64,000 bases of DNA from Xanthobacteraceae bacterium. GTDB taxonomy: Bacteria > Pseudomonadota > Alphaproteobacteria > Rhizobiales > Xanthobacteraceae. Both the position numbers and the translations under genes were made by a program. Below the pieces are notes generated by a model. It saw only the letters and a program-made list of their open reading frames with translations. It did not search any database and was not told the DNA's origin. The stretch covers positions 120,176-184,175 of the forward strand of contig JANINJ010000072.1 in the NCBI GenBank assembly GCA_024508855.1, given 5' to 3'. Positions 25,434-34,233 of this stretch are shown one piece after another (position 1 is the stretch's first letter; each line of letters begins with the position of its first letter).

Positions 25434-27830
25434 CTAAACCGCGATCTTGCGATGACGCACCGGCGCGCCGGCGGTGAGACCTTCGGCCGCATCGATGATG
25501 GCGTTGGCGTCAAGGCCGTAGTGGCGATAGAGATCGTCGATCGAACCGGTCTGCCCGAAATGCTCGACGCCGAGCGCTTCCATGCGATGGCCGCAGACCG
25601 CACCCAGCCAGCCCAGCGTCGCCGGATGGCCGTCGAGCACCGTGACGATGCCGCAATCGCGCGGCAATGGCGCCAGCAATTTTTCGATGTGGCTGGCATA
25701 GCCTGCCCCGCGCCGTTCGCGCCGCATTTTGCGCGCAGCGGTCCAGCCCGCATGCAAACGGTCCGCCGAGGTGATCGCCAATAGCCCCACGTCGCGCCGA
25801 CTCTCGCCGAGCAGGCCGATGGCTTCGATGGCTTCCGGCGCGACCGCACCCGTATAGGCAACAACGACTTCCGCATTCGGACCCGGCTTGCGCAACCAGT
25901 ACGCGCCATCGGTGATGTGCCGCTGCAATTCCGGCGTCATGATCCGTTGCGGCTGGTCGACACTGCGCGTCGACAGCCGCAAGTAAACCGAACCGCCGCT
26001 GCGCATGCCGCTCTGTTCGTCGCCGCTGTCGCTGAGGTCGCGCTGCATGTGGTCGAAACCCCAGCGCATGATGGTCGCCAGTTCGTCGACGAAGGCCGGT
26101 TCGAACGACGCCAGCCCGTCCTGCGCCATGCCGATCAGCGGCGTCGCGATCGACTGATGCGCGCCGCCTTCCGGCGCCAGCGTGATGCCGGACGGCGTCG
26201 CCGCCACCATGAAACGCGCGTCCTGATAGCAGGCGTAGTTCAGCGCATCGAGACCGCGTTCGATGAAGGGATCGTACAGCGTCGCGATCGGCAGCAACCG
26301 CGCGCCGTTGATCTGGTGCGACAGGCCGAGCGCCGACATCAGGATGAACAGATTCATCTCGGCGATGCCGAGTTCGATGTGCTGGCCCTTCGGCGAATAA
26401 TCCCATGTGAAGGTTGACGGGATTTTTTCTTTCTTGAACAGGTCCGCGGTCTCGGCCTTGGCGAACAGCCCACGCCGGTTGACCCACGGTCCGAGATTGG
26501 TCGAGACGGTGACGTCGGGCGACGCGGTAACGATGCGCGCCGCAAGTTCGCTGTCGCCACGCGCCAGTTCGTTGAGGATCAGCCCGAAGCCCTGCTGTGT
26601 CGACATCTGCGCGGCCGGCGTGAATGCCAGCCGCTCTGGCACCGGCACCTTCGGCGCATCGAGGCGGCGCGTGCCGTCGCGATTGAACGGCACGTCCTTG
26701 AGGAAGGCTTCCAGCGTCCTGGCGTCGTACGGCAGCCCTTCGAACTTGTCCCATTCGTGGCCGGGGCGGATCGCCTGCGCCTTGCGGAACGTCTCCATCT
26801 GCGTCGGCGTCATCAGGCCGGCATGATTGTCCTTGTGGCCCTGGAACGGCAGGCCGACACCCTTGATGGTATAGGCGATGAAGCATACCGGGCGGTCGTG
26901 ATCGATCGCCTCGAACGCCTCGAGCATGCTCGCCATGTCGTGGCCGCCGAGGTTCGACATCAGCGCCAGCAGTTCTTCGTCGCTGCGCCGGTCGATCAGC
27001 GCCGTCACCTCACCTTGATCGCCGATCTCGTCATGCAGCCGCTTGCGGAATGCCGCGCCGCCCTGGAAACACAGCGCCGCATACATCTGGTTCGGGCAAT
27101 TATCGATCCAGCGCCGCAGCGCCTCGCCGCCCGGCTCCGCGAACGCCGCCTGCATCAGCCGGCCATATTTCACGATCACCACGTCCCAGCCGAAGTTGCG
27201 GAACATGGTCTCGAACTTTTCCCACAAGCCTTCGCGCACCACCGCATCGAGGCTCTGGCGATTGTAGTCGACGATCCACCAGGTGTTGCGCAGGCCCTGC
27301 TTCCAGCCTTCCAGCAAGGCCTCGAAGATATTGCCCTCGTCCATCTCGGCGTCGCCGACCAGCGAAATCATGCGGCCTTCGCGGCGACCGTTCATCCAGC
27401 CGTGCGCGCCGACGTAATCCTGCACCAGCGACGAGAACAGCGTCTGCGCCACGCCGAACCCGACCGAGCCGGTGGAGAAATCGACGTCGTCGATATCCTT
27501 GGTGCGCGAGGGATAGGATTGCGCACCCTTGTAGCCGCGAAAGTTCTCCAGCTTCTCGCGCGTCTGGTGCCCGAACAGATACTGGATGGCGTGAAACACC
27601 GGGCTCGCATGCGGCTTCACCGCGACGCGGTCCTCCGGCTTCAGCACCGAAAAATACAACGCCGACATGATGGTCGCGAGCGAAGCCGACGAAGCCTGAT
27701 GACCGCCGACTTTGAGGCCGTCGGCATTGGGCCGCACGTGATTGGCGTGATGGATGGTCCAGGACGACAGCCACAGCACTTTCTGCGTGAGGGCTGACAG
27801 CAGTTCCAGGCGGCGCGGATCGATCGGCAT
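25434..27830 (-). CDS. Homodimeric 2-oxoacid dehydrogenase E1-like protein (AceE/MdeB type)
   Basis: A 798-residue thiamine-diphosphate enzyme resembling the homodimeric pyruvate dehydrogenase E1 (AceE) but about 90 residues shorter. The TPP motif is GDAEMDEGN (159-167) through VDYNRQSLD; a transketolase-like central domain (GIAEMNLFILMSALGLS) and C-terminal domain follow. No E2 or E3 gene is beside it. A divergent Lrp/AsnC regulator sits 135 bp upstream. This matches the arrangement described for Pseudomonas putida mdeB, whose product acts on 2-oxobutyrate from methionine under the Lrp-type MdeR. No methionine gamma-lyase gene is visible here, so the substrate stays open. Confidence 0.87.
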   Translation of the reverse strand: MPIDPRRLELLSALTQKVLWLSSWTIHHANHVRPNADGLKVGGHQASSASLATIMSALYFSVLKPEDRVAVKPHASPVFHAIQYLFGHQTREKLENFRGYKGAQSYPSRTKDIDDVDFSTGSVGFGVAQTLFSSLVQDYVGAHGWMNGRREGRMISLVGDAEMDEGNIFEALLEGWKQGLRNTWWIVDYNRQSLDAVVREGLWEKFETMFRNFGWDVVIVKYGRLMQAAFAEPGGEALRRWIDNCPNQMYAALCFQGGAAFRKRLHDEIGDQGEVTALIDRRSDEELLALMSNLGGHDMASMLEAFEAIDHDRPVCFIAYTIKGVGLPFQGHKDNHAGLMTPTQMETFRKAQAIRPGHEWDKFEGLPYDARTLEAFLKDVPFNRDGTRRLDAPKVPVPERLAFTPAAQMSTQQGFGLILNELARGDSELAARIVTASPDVTVSTNLGPWVNRRGLFAKAETADLFKKEKIPSTFTWDYSPKGQHIELGIAEMNLFILMSALGLSHQINGARLLPIATLYDPFIERGLDALNYACYQDARFMVAATPSGITLAPEGGAHQSIATPLIGMAQDGLASFEPAFVDELATIMRWGFDHMQRDLSDSGDEQSGMRSGGSVYLRLSTRSVDQPQRIMTPELQRHITDGAYWLRKPGPNAEVVVAYTGAVAPEAIEAIGLLGESRRDVGLLAITSADRLHAGWTAARKMRRERRGAGYASHIEKLLAPLPRDCGIVTVLDGHPATLGWLGAVCGHRMEALGVEHFGQTGSIDDLYRHYGLDANAIIDAAEGLTAGAPVRHRKIAV

Positions 27831-27910
27831 GGGCGTGACTCACGGTCGGGGTGACGCTGCATGGTAGGCGGGTTGGCCCGCGCGAAATTCTCAAATCCTG
27901 GCGACGAAGA

Positions 27911-27920
27911 GGAAATTTCC
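27911..27920. promoter_or_regulatory. Palindrome GGAAATTTCC in the E1/lrp divergent region, operator candidate
   Basis: A perfect 10-bp AT-centred palindrome in the 135-bp gap between the divergent E1-like and Lrp genes, next to a TATAAT box. Lrp/AsnC proteins favour short AT-rich dyads, so it may be the regulator's site. Confidence 0.4.
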
Positions 27921-27922
27921 GG

Positions 27923-27928
27923 TATAAT
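27923..27928 (+). promoter_or_regulatory. Possible -10 element (TATAAT) of the lrp-type gene
   Basis: An exact TATAAT, rare in this GC-rich DNA, lies 38 bp before the Lrp start codon and directly after the GGAAATTTCC palindrome. No clear -35 hexamer was recognised. Confidence 0.4.
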
Positions 27929-27965
27929 ATCCCAATCCACCATCAAAATATGCAGATTTTTCCCA

Positions 27966-28427
27966 ATGCACGCCCCCGACGCCATCGACCGGAAAATCAT
28001 CAAGATCCTGCAGCGCGACAGCCGCACCACCATGCAGGAACTGGCCGACAAGGTGGGGCTTTCGATCTCGCCCTGTCACCGTCGCGTCAAACTGCTGGAA
28101 GAGCGCGGCGTCATCACGCGCTACATCGCGACCGTCGACCAGAAATCGCTCGGGCTGCACGTCAGCGTCTTCATCTCGATCAAGCTGGAGCGGCAGAAGG
28201 AAGAAGACCTCGATCGTTTCGCCAAGGCGATCTCCGGCTGGGAGGAAGTGCTGGAGTGTTACCTGATGACCGGCAACCGCGACTACCTGCTCCGCGTCGT
28301 CGCCGCCGATCTCTCCTCCTACGAAGCGTTCCTGAAGAACAAGCTGACCCGCCTCGACGGCATCGCCTCGATCGAATCCAGTTTTGCATTGAGCCAGGTG
28401 AAATATTCCATCGCGCTGCCGGTGTGA
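27966..28427 (+). CDS. Lrp/AsnC-family transcriptional regulator
   Basis: A 153-residue regulator. The N-terminal winged helix-turn-helix is seen in DRKIIKILQRDSRTTMQELADKVGLS...CHRRVKLLEERGVI (residues 7-50). The C-terminal RAM domain that binds amino acids and forms the dimer/octamer follows, with the conserved GNRDYLLRV stretch near residue 104. The ATG at 27966 gives the standard family length; the open frame before it (from 27861) lies in the intergenic region. It is divergent from the AceE/MdeB-like gene, which it most likely controls in response to an amino acid. Confidence 0.93.
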   Translation: MHAPDAIDRKIIKILQRDSRTTMQELADKVGLSISPCHRRVKLLEERGVITRYIATVDQKSLGLHVSVFISIKLERQKEEDLDRFAKAISGWEEVLECYLMTGNRDYLLRVVAADLSSYEAFLKNKLTRLDGIASIESSFALSQVKYSIALPV

Positions 28428-28472
28428 GTGTTGATCGGGCGGCACGGACGTCGGCTCCGTCATCACCAACGT

Positions 28473-28624
28473 CGTCCCTGCGCAGGCAGGGACCCATACG
28501 CCGTGTCATTCATGATTCAGGCGGCGTTCATTCCGCAGAAATAAATCAAACTGAATCTGCGATTGAACTGCCGCACTTTCACCATTTGCGCTCTGGGATA
28601 TGGGTCCCTGCCTTCGCAGGGACG
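28473..28624. repeat. REP-like palindromic repeat pair (copy B)
   Basis: Arms at 28473-28498 and 28599-28624 are the same two 26-nt inverted sequences as in copy A (23645-23761), here with a 100-bp spacer of unrelated sequence. Confidence 0.85.
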
Positions 28625-28661
28625 AAGGTGTGGATGTGTTGCACTTCACCGCACACCGCCG

Positions 28662-28747
28662 TCATCACCGGGCTTGTCCCGGTGATCCACGTCCTGACCC
28701 TGCTGCCGCGAGAAAGACGTGGATGGCCGGAATAAATCCGGCCATGA
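28662..28747. repeat. Composite hairpin intergenic repeat (two hairpins inside a longer stem)
   Basis: ATCACCGGG-CTTGT-CCCGGTGAT forms the first hairpin. CCACGTC pairs with GACGTGG across about 24 nt. ATGGCCGGA-ATAAA-TCCGGCCAT forms the last hairpin. The outer ends read CGTCATC and GCCATGACG. This type of element is common between genes in Bradyrhizobium relatives. A short relative lies at 42521-42547. Confidence 0.75.
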
Positions 28748-28792
28748 CGAGCTCTATCGCATGGTCGCCCGCGCTTAACCTGCGTAAGAGCC

Positions 28793-29776
28793 TCACGCGC
28801 TCGGGCTGCGATCCACGACGTCGCGCATCTGCGCTTTGCGCGCCCGCTCGCGGTGGGCGATGTAGAGGCCGCTGCTGATGATCACCGCGGCGCCCAGCAC
28901 GGTCCACTGATCGGGAAGCTCGGCGAACATCACGAAGCCGAGGATGCTGACCCAGACCAGCTGGCTGTAGGTGAAGGGCGCCAGCACCGACGCGTCGGCA
29001 TGGCGATAGGCCAGCACCACGATCCAGTGCCCCGCCGTGGACGAGAGGCCGATGCAGGTACCGATCAGGAGATGACGCCAGCTCGGCGTGACCCAGAAGA
29101 ACGGCACCAGCAGCGACAGCAGGACAAAGCCCACCAGCGCCGACCACGCCATCGTCGTCACCGGCCGGTCGACGCCGCTGATCTGGCGCGTCAGCACCAG
29201 TGCACAGGCCCATCCCAACGCCGAGACGATGGGAAACATCGCCGCCGGATGAAAGGCGGTGGTGCCCGGCCGGACCACGATGAGCACGCCGATCAGGCCG
29301 ACAATGGTGGCGATCCAGCGCCGCACACCGACCTTCTCGCCCAGCACGAGGATCGACAATCCCGTGACGAACGCCGGCGCAATGAAGGCGGTCGCCGACG
29401 CATCCGCGATCGGCAGAAAACCGAGCCCCCAGATGAAGAACAGCGACGAGGACACCAGGCCAATGCCGCGCAAGACCTGAATGCGCGGGCGCACCGAGCG
29501 CAGCACGTTGGCGCCGCCCGGCCGCATCAGGATGGCGGGCAGCATGAGCAGCACGAATACCGCAAAGCGGATCCAGGCGATCTCGACCGGCGGAAGTTCC
29601 TTGGTCAGGTACTTCGCCATCGCATCGGAGCAGGCCAGAAACACCGTGGAGGCGATGACCAGCGCGATGCCGCGGAACGGACGGTCGGTCCGCTGTGGCG
29701 CGAGGCCACGTCGGGATGCTGGCAGGCGAGCAGGCTCGCTCGCGAGAGCCAGGGCGGGCGCTGAGGGTGGGGACAT
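28793..29776 (-). CDS. EamA/DMT-superfamily membrane transporter
   Basis: A 327-residue integral membrane protein with about ten hydrophobic helices in two EamA repeats (roughly residues 35-165 and 175-310). It starts after a cytoplasmic N-terminal tail of about 35 residues rich in Ala, Pro and Arg. EamA carriers mostly export amino acids or other small metabolites and sometimes import nucleotide sugars, so no substrate is assigned. It is monocistronic on present evidence, with a repeat-filled region behind it and an aldo/keto reductase gene on the same strand 98 bp upstream. Confidence 0.88.
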   Translation of the reverse strand: MSPPSAPALALASEPARLPASRRGLAPQRTDRPFRGIALVIASTVFLACSDAMAKYLTKELPPVEIAWIRFAVFVLLMLPAILMRPGGANVLRSVRPRIQVLRGIGLVSSSLFFIWGLGFLPIADASATAFIAPAFVTGLSILVLGEKVGVRRWIATIVGLIGVLIVVRPGTTAFHPAAMFPIVSALGWACALVLTRQISGVDRPVTTMAWSALVGFVLLSLLVPFFWVTPSWRHLLIGTCIGLSSTAGHWIVVLAYRHADASVLAPFTYSQLVWVSILGFVMFAELPDQWTVLGAAVIISSGLYIAHRERARKAQMRDVVDRSPSA

Positions 29777-29874
29777 CGGTCTCTAGGGAATCGCAAACGT
29801 CGCTGAAAGCAGGACCAAACGCCAAACCGTTCACGCCGACAAGTGGCGAAAATTGAGGGGCCGATATGCGGCCG

Positions 29875-30726
29875 TCACAACATCGGCAGGCTGGCGGGTT
29901 CGCGGCCGCGCGGGAATGCACTGTCGAGCGCTGCGATCTCCGCCTCGCTCAACCTCAAGCTGCCGCCCGCGGCATTCTCCGCCGCATGCTCGGCCGAGGA
30001 CGCTTTCGGGATCGCGATCACCGAAGGACGCCGGGTCAAAAAGGCCAGTGCGACCTGGCGCGGCGTCGCCCGATGCTGGTCCGCGATCGCCTGCAGTGCG
30101 CGGCCCTGTGCCGAGGATGGTGACGGAAAGTCGTCATGGCCGAACGGCGAATAGGCCGTCACCGTTACGCCATGCGCCTCGCACCAGGGAACGACCCGAT
30201 GTTCGATGGCGCGCTCGCGCAGGTGATACAGCACCTGATTGCAGGCGATGCGTCCCTTGCCGGCGACCGCCAGCAATTCATGCAGATCGTCGGCGTCGAA
30301 ATTGCTGACGCCCCAGCTTGCGATCTTGCCCTGCGTGACGAGGTGCTCGAAGGCCGCAACGGTCTCCTCCAGCGGATACTGCCCGCGCCAGTGCAGCAGA
30401 TAGCAATCGAGCCGGTCGGTGTTGAGCCGCTTCAGCGAACGCTCGCAGGCGGTTACCGTGCCACGCCGCGAGGCATTGCTCGGCAGCACCTTGGAGACCA
30501 GGAACACCTCGTCCCGCCGGCCGGCAATGGCGTCCCCAACCACCAGTTCCGCGTCGCCATACATCTCGGCGGTATCGATGTGGGTCATGCCGAGGTCGAG
30601 GCCGCGCCGCAAGGCCGCCACCGCCTTGGCGCGGTCGCCCTGATCGAGATACCACGTGCCCTGCCCGATCACCGATACCTTGCGATCCAGCCCGCCGAAC
30701 GCCCGCATTGCCATTTTCGATTGCAT
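29875..30726 (-). CDS. Aldo/keto reductase
   Basis: A 283-residue NADPH-dependent oxidoreductase of the aldo/keto reductase fold. The catalytic tetrad is visible: Asp and Tyr in DTAEMYGDAE, Lys in VSKVLP and His in CYLLHWRG. NADPH-binding motifs near the C-terminus (AIPKASS) fit the family. The ATG at 30726 has GGGGA about 7 bp upstream; the longer frame starts with GTG at 30783. Substrate and cellular role are not evident, and it is not part of an obvious operon. Confidence 0.9.
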   Translation of the reverse strand: MQSKMAMRAFGGLDRKVSVIGQGTWYLDQGDRAKAVAALRRGLDLGMTHIDTAEMYGDAELVVGDAIAGRRDEVFLVSKVLPSNASRRGTVTACERSLKRLNTDRLDCYLLHWRGQYPLEETVAAFEHLVTQGKIASWGVSNFDADDLHELLAVAGKGRIACNQVLYHLRERAIEHRVVPWCEAHGVTVTAYSPFGHDDFPSPSSAQGRALQAIADQHRATPRQVALAFLTRRPSVIAIPKASSAEHAAENAAGGSLRLSEAEIAALDSAFPRGREPASLPML

Positions 30727-30857
30727 CGACCGAATCCCCGATCGCCGCGTGTGGCGCGGCGAGTGTTGTATTGCGCAAGCCACATTACGCGTGAATATTG
30801 TCGCCCGAACAATCCCATAACGACATGCCCGAAGTTAGGCCGTAAGGAGAAAGACCG

Positions 30858-32165
30858 ATGCCCGCCCAACGCAAACCGGAAGCCGCGCACGAATTGACGG
30901 CGACCTCCGCACCGCCCGCAACCCTCGGCATGTCCAGCGTCGGGTTCAGCCGCCTCGAGGATCACCTCAAGCGCCGCTATCTGGAAAGCGGCCGGTTTCC
31001 CGGCACGCAGACGCTGGTCTACCGCCGCGGCCACATCGCCCACAGCGCCGTGCAGGGCTACGCCGATCTCGAGCGCAAGGTGCCGATGAAGGACGACACC
31101 ATCTTCCGCATCTACTCGATGACCAAGCCGATCACCACGGTCGCCTTCATGATGCTGGTCGAGGAAGGCCACGTCGCGCTCGACGAGCCGGTGCACAAAT
31201 ACATTCCGCAGTGGAAGGATCTGCGGGTGTTCGTCGCCGGCACCGTGCCGCTGTTCCAGACGCGGCCGGTGAACCGGCCGATGCAGATCGTCGACCTGCT
31301 TCGCCACACGTCCGGGCTCACCTACGGCTTCCAGCAGCGCAGCAATGTAGACGCCGCCTATCGCGAGAAGAAGATCGGTGAAGTCATCAAGGCCGGCACC
31401 ATGCAGTCGATGATCGACGAACTGGCCAACATCCCGCTGGAGTTCTCGCCGGGCGAAGCATGGAATTATTCGGTCTCGACCGACGTGCTCGGCTACCTGA
31501 TCGAGAAGATCAGCGGAAAACCATTCGAGCAGTTCCTGAAGGAGCGCATCTTCGATCCGCTGGGCATGAACGATACCGCATTCTACGTGCCGGGCGAAAA
31601 GGCGCACCGCTTCGCCGCCTGCTACAATGCGTCTCCCGGCGGCATGGCGTCGTTTCATGCGCCCGGCGCCAAGGGCAGCCTGACGCTTCAGGACGACCCG
31701 ACCACGAGCAGCTTCCTCACCCCGCCCTCGTTCATTTCCGGCGGCGGCGGGCTGTGTTCGACCGCGGCCGATTACCTCACCTTCTGCCGCGCGCTGCTGA
31801 ACGGCGGCGAACTCGGCGGCGTCCGGCTGCTTGCGCCGAAGACGTTGGCGCTGATGACCACCAACCATCTGCCCGGCGGCCACGACCTCACCCAGCTCTC
31901 GCGCTCGCTGTTCAGCGAGGCGACCTATGCCGGCGTGGGTTTCGGCCTCGGCTTCTCGGTGACGATGAACCCCGCCCTCACCCTCATTCCCGGCAGCGCG
32001 GGCGAATATGCCTGGGGCGGCGCGGCGACGACCTCGTTCTGGATTGATCCGGCCGAGGACCTGATCGCCATCTTCATGACCCAGGTGCTGCCCTCTAGCG
32101 CCTATCCGGTGCGGCGCGAACTGCGCACCCTGGTCTATTCGGCGATCACCGACAGCAACCTTTGA
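30858..32165 (+). CDS. Serine hydrolase of the beta-lactamase/esterase family (class C fold)
   Basis: A 435-residue protein of the beta-lactamase-related family that includes EstB-type esterases. The nucleophile motif is SMTK (Ser87-Lys90) and the second catalytic motif is YSV (Tyr204), both placed as in class C penicillin-recognising enzymes. A GGAAT stretch near residue 395 may take the place of the third (KTG/HxG) motif. No signal peptide is seen, so a cytoplasmic esterase or transesterase is more likely than a beta-lactamase. A strong ribosome binding site (AAGGAGAAA) precedes the ATG. It is divergent from the aldo/keto reductase. Confidence 0.9.
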   Translation: MPAQRKPEAAHELTATSAPPATLGMSSVGFSRLEDHLKRRYLESGRFPGTQTLVYRRGHIAHSAVQGYADLERKVPMKDDTIFRIYSMTKPITTVAFMMLVEEGHVALDEPVHKYIPQWKDLRVFVAGTVPLFQTRPVNRPMQIVDLLRHTSGLTYGFQQRSNVDAAYREKKIGEVIKAGTMQSMIDELANIPLEFSPGEAWNYSVSTDVLGYLIEKISGKPFEQFLKERIFDPLGMNDTAFYVPGEKAHRFAACYNASPGGMASFHAPGAKGSLTLQDDPTTSSFLTPPSFISGGGGLCSTAADYLTFCRALLNGGELGGVRLLAPKTLALMTTNHLPGGHDLTQLSRSLFSEATYAGVGFGLGFSVTMNPALTLIPGSAGEYAWGGAATTSFWIDPAEDLIAIFMTQVLPSSAYPVRRELRTLVYSAITDSNL

Positions 32166-32409
32166 CACCCGTCGCGCGGTGAGCGGCCCACCTCAGGCCG
32201 CTCTCCGGCGTGGAGTTCGACCGGAAGTTGTTCTGAAAATGACCATTTCGCGGAGCAGGCCAGTGCTGCGCGAAAACGCGTTGTACCGCCTGCGATTCCC
32301 GCTATATGCGTGCTGCGTAGCCCAGCCGCATACCTTCATCCGACGGTTCCTTAAAGAATTTCGGCTATTGGTCGGCCCGACATCCACCCGCACGCGCTTC
32401 GGGTTTCGA

Positions 32410-34200
32410 ATGACCTACGCCGAGAGGCAGATACAGGCACCAAAAGCTCCGGCCAGCGGATATCTGCTGCCGGTCGCCCTGCGCAACTTCGTCCGAAATC
32501 GGGAAACCGGGGTCGTCACCGTCGGGATCGTCATCGGCCTGCTGAGCGGGCTTTTGGTCGCGATCATTTCTGCGCTTAGCGAACTGACCCATTCGCTGCT
32601 GTTCAACATCCCGTTCGACGCCCGGCTGAGCGCCACCGGCACGATCTCCTGGCAGCACACGCTGTTCGTCCCGATCTGCGGCGGCGCCGTGCTGGCGGTG
32701 GTCGCATGGCTCGTCGGCAACCGGCTGAAGGGGCAGATGGCCGACGCCATCGAAGCCAATGCGCTGCTCGGCGGCCGGGTATCGATGCGCGGCAGCCTGC
32801 TGATCTCGATCCAGACGCTGTTGTCCAACGGCTTCGGCGGCTCGGTCGGCCTTGAAGCCGGCTACACCCAGATCTGCTCCGCCTTCAGCTCCTATTTCGG
32901 ACGCAAGCTCGCCGCCCGCCGCAGTGACATGCGGCTGCTTGTAGCCTGCGGAGCCGCCGGCGCGATCAGCGCCGCCTTCAACGCCCCGCTGGCCGGCTCC
33001 TTCTACGCGTTCGAGGTGGTGCTCGGAGCCTATACCGCCGCCAACCTGGTGCCCGTGGTAGGCAGCGCGGTGGCGGCGTGGCTGGTCGCCCGCAACCTGA
33101 ACCAGCAGTCGTTCCTGATGACCTCCGGGCATCCTACCCCGGTCTCGGTGGAAATGATCGGTCAGTGCGTGCTGATCGGCGTCATCTGCGCCTTCGCCAG
33201 TATTCTTCTGATGCTCGCCATCGCTGCTGCGGACCGCACGTTTCAGCGCCTGCGGATCTTCAAGGGCGCATTGCGGCCGATCATCGGCGGCGCTCTGCTT
33301 GGCGGCATGGCGCTGCTCACGCCCACGGTGCTCGGCGCCGGCCACGGCGCGATGCAACTACTGCTGCTGAGCCACCCGACCTGGCTGCTGCTGACCACGA
33401 CAATCCTGCTCAAGACCATGGCCTCGGCGGTGTCGCTCGGCTCCGGCTTCCGCGGGGGGCTGTTCTTCGCCTCGCTGCTGCTCGGCGCGCTGGTCGGCAT
33501 GCTCTACAGCACGGTCGCCGCCATTCCGTTTCCCGAGCTGGCGCTGCAGCCCGGCACCGCGGCAATCGCCGCGCTGGCTGCGCTCGGCACCGGCGTGATC
33601 GGCGCGCCGTTCAGCATGATCTGTCTTGCGTTGGAAATCACCGGCGACTTCTCGGTGACGGTGGGCGCGATCGTGGCATCGTCGGTCACCGCGCTGATCG
33701 TGCGCGAACTGTTCGGCTACAGCTTTGCGACCTGGCGCTTCCATCTGCGCGGCGAGGTGATCCGTGGCCCGCAGGACGTCGGCTGGATCCGGCAATTCAA
33801 TGCCGGGTCGCTGATGCGGTCGGATTTCGAAACGGCACCGGGACAGATGCGGGCCGACGAAGCACAGAAGCTGTTCCAGCCCGGCCGCCTGAAACAGATC
33901 GTGCTACGCGATCCCAAGGGCGGCTATGCCGGCATCGTCTCGATCGGCGAACTGCATTCCAGCGACATCGACGCGGATACGCCGATCGAAACGCTGGCGC
34001 ATCAGCAGAAGGAATTCCTGCTGCCGTCGATGACGATCCGGGAAATCATGTCGGCATTCGAGAAATCGGAAGCCGACGTTCTGGTGGTGGTCGACAACTC
34101 GGTCGACCGCACCGTGATCGGCACGGTGAGCGAAACCCACGCGTTGCGCACCTATGGCGAAGAGCTGGAGCGGCGCAATCAGGAAATGTTCTTCAGGTAG
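32410..34200 (+). CDS. ClC-family chloride channel/transporter with C-terminal CBS-type region
   Basis: A 596-residue protein: a ClC membrane domain (about residues 20-440) followed by a cytoplasmic part that looks like a CBS pair (about 465-590). The gating Glu is kept (GLEAGYTQ, E. coli ClcA Glu148). The residue matching the intracellular proton glutamate Glu203 is Val (ClcA FIIEEM against YAFEVV), and the position matching Tyr445 is Phe (TGDFSV). That pattern suggests a chloride channel, or a transporter with different coupling, rather than a standard 2Cl/H exchanger. The start is uncertain: ATG at 32410 is chosen; an in-frame ATG at 32239 would add 57 residues that do not look like ClC sequence. 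Confidence 0.88.
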   Translation: MTYAERQIQAPKAPASGYLLPVALRNFVRNRETGVVTVGIVIGLLSGLLVAIISALSELTHSLLFNIPFDARLSATGTISWQHTLFVPICGGAVLAVVAWLVGNRLKGQMADAIEANALLGGRVSMRGSLLISIQTLLSNGFGGSVGLEAGYTQICSAFSSYFGRKLAARRSDMRLLVACGAAGAISAAFNAPLAGSFYAFEVVLGAYTAANLVPVVGSAVAAWLVARNLNQQSFLMTSGHPTPVSVEMIGQCVLIGVICAFASILLMLAIAAADRTFQRLRIFKGALRPIIGGALLGGMALLTPTVLGAGHGAMQLLLLSHPTWLLLTTTILLKTMASAVSLGSGFRGGLFFASLLLGALVGMLYSTVAAIPFPELALQPGTAAIAALAALGTGVIGAPFSMICLALEITGDFSVTVGAIVASSVTALIVRELFGYSFATWRFHLRGEVIRGPQDVGWIRQFNAGSLMRSDFETAPGQMRADEAQKLFQPGRLKQIVLRDPKGGYAGIVSIGELHSSDIDADTPIETLAHQQKEFLLPSMTIREIMSAFEKSEADVLVVVDNSVDRTVIGTVSETHALRTYGEELERRNQEMFFR

Positions 34201-34233
34201 CCGTTAGAACCCGATTGCGCCGTCCCCGATGGC

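Larger units (their letters stand above)
28428..28792. other. 365-bp intergenic region filled with palindromic repeats
   Basis: No gene is seen between the Lrp stop and the EamA transporter stop. The stretch holds the REP-like pair at 28473-28624 and the composite hairpin repeat at 28662-28747. Both genes point into it, so the hairpins may also end transcription from either side. Confidence 0.75.

Noticed and set aside
23645..28747. Repeats considered as a CRISPR array
   Set aside because: Copies are palindromic, few, inverted and unevenly spaced, and there are no cas genes.
30858..32165. Beta-lactamase reading of the serine hydrolase
   Set aside because: SMTK and YSV are present but there is no signal peptide and no KTG motif at the expected place; EstB-like esterases share these motifs.
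30669..32168. Open frame of 499 codons on the minus strand across the serine hydrolase gene
   Set aside because: Antisense to an intact serine hydrolase with SMTK and YSV motifs; the composition is that of a shadow.
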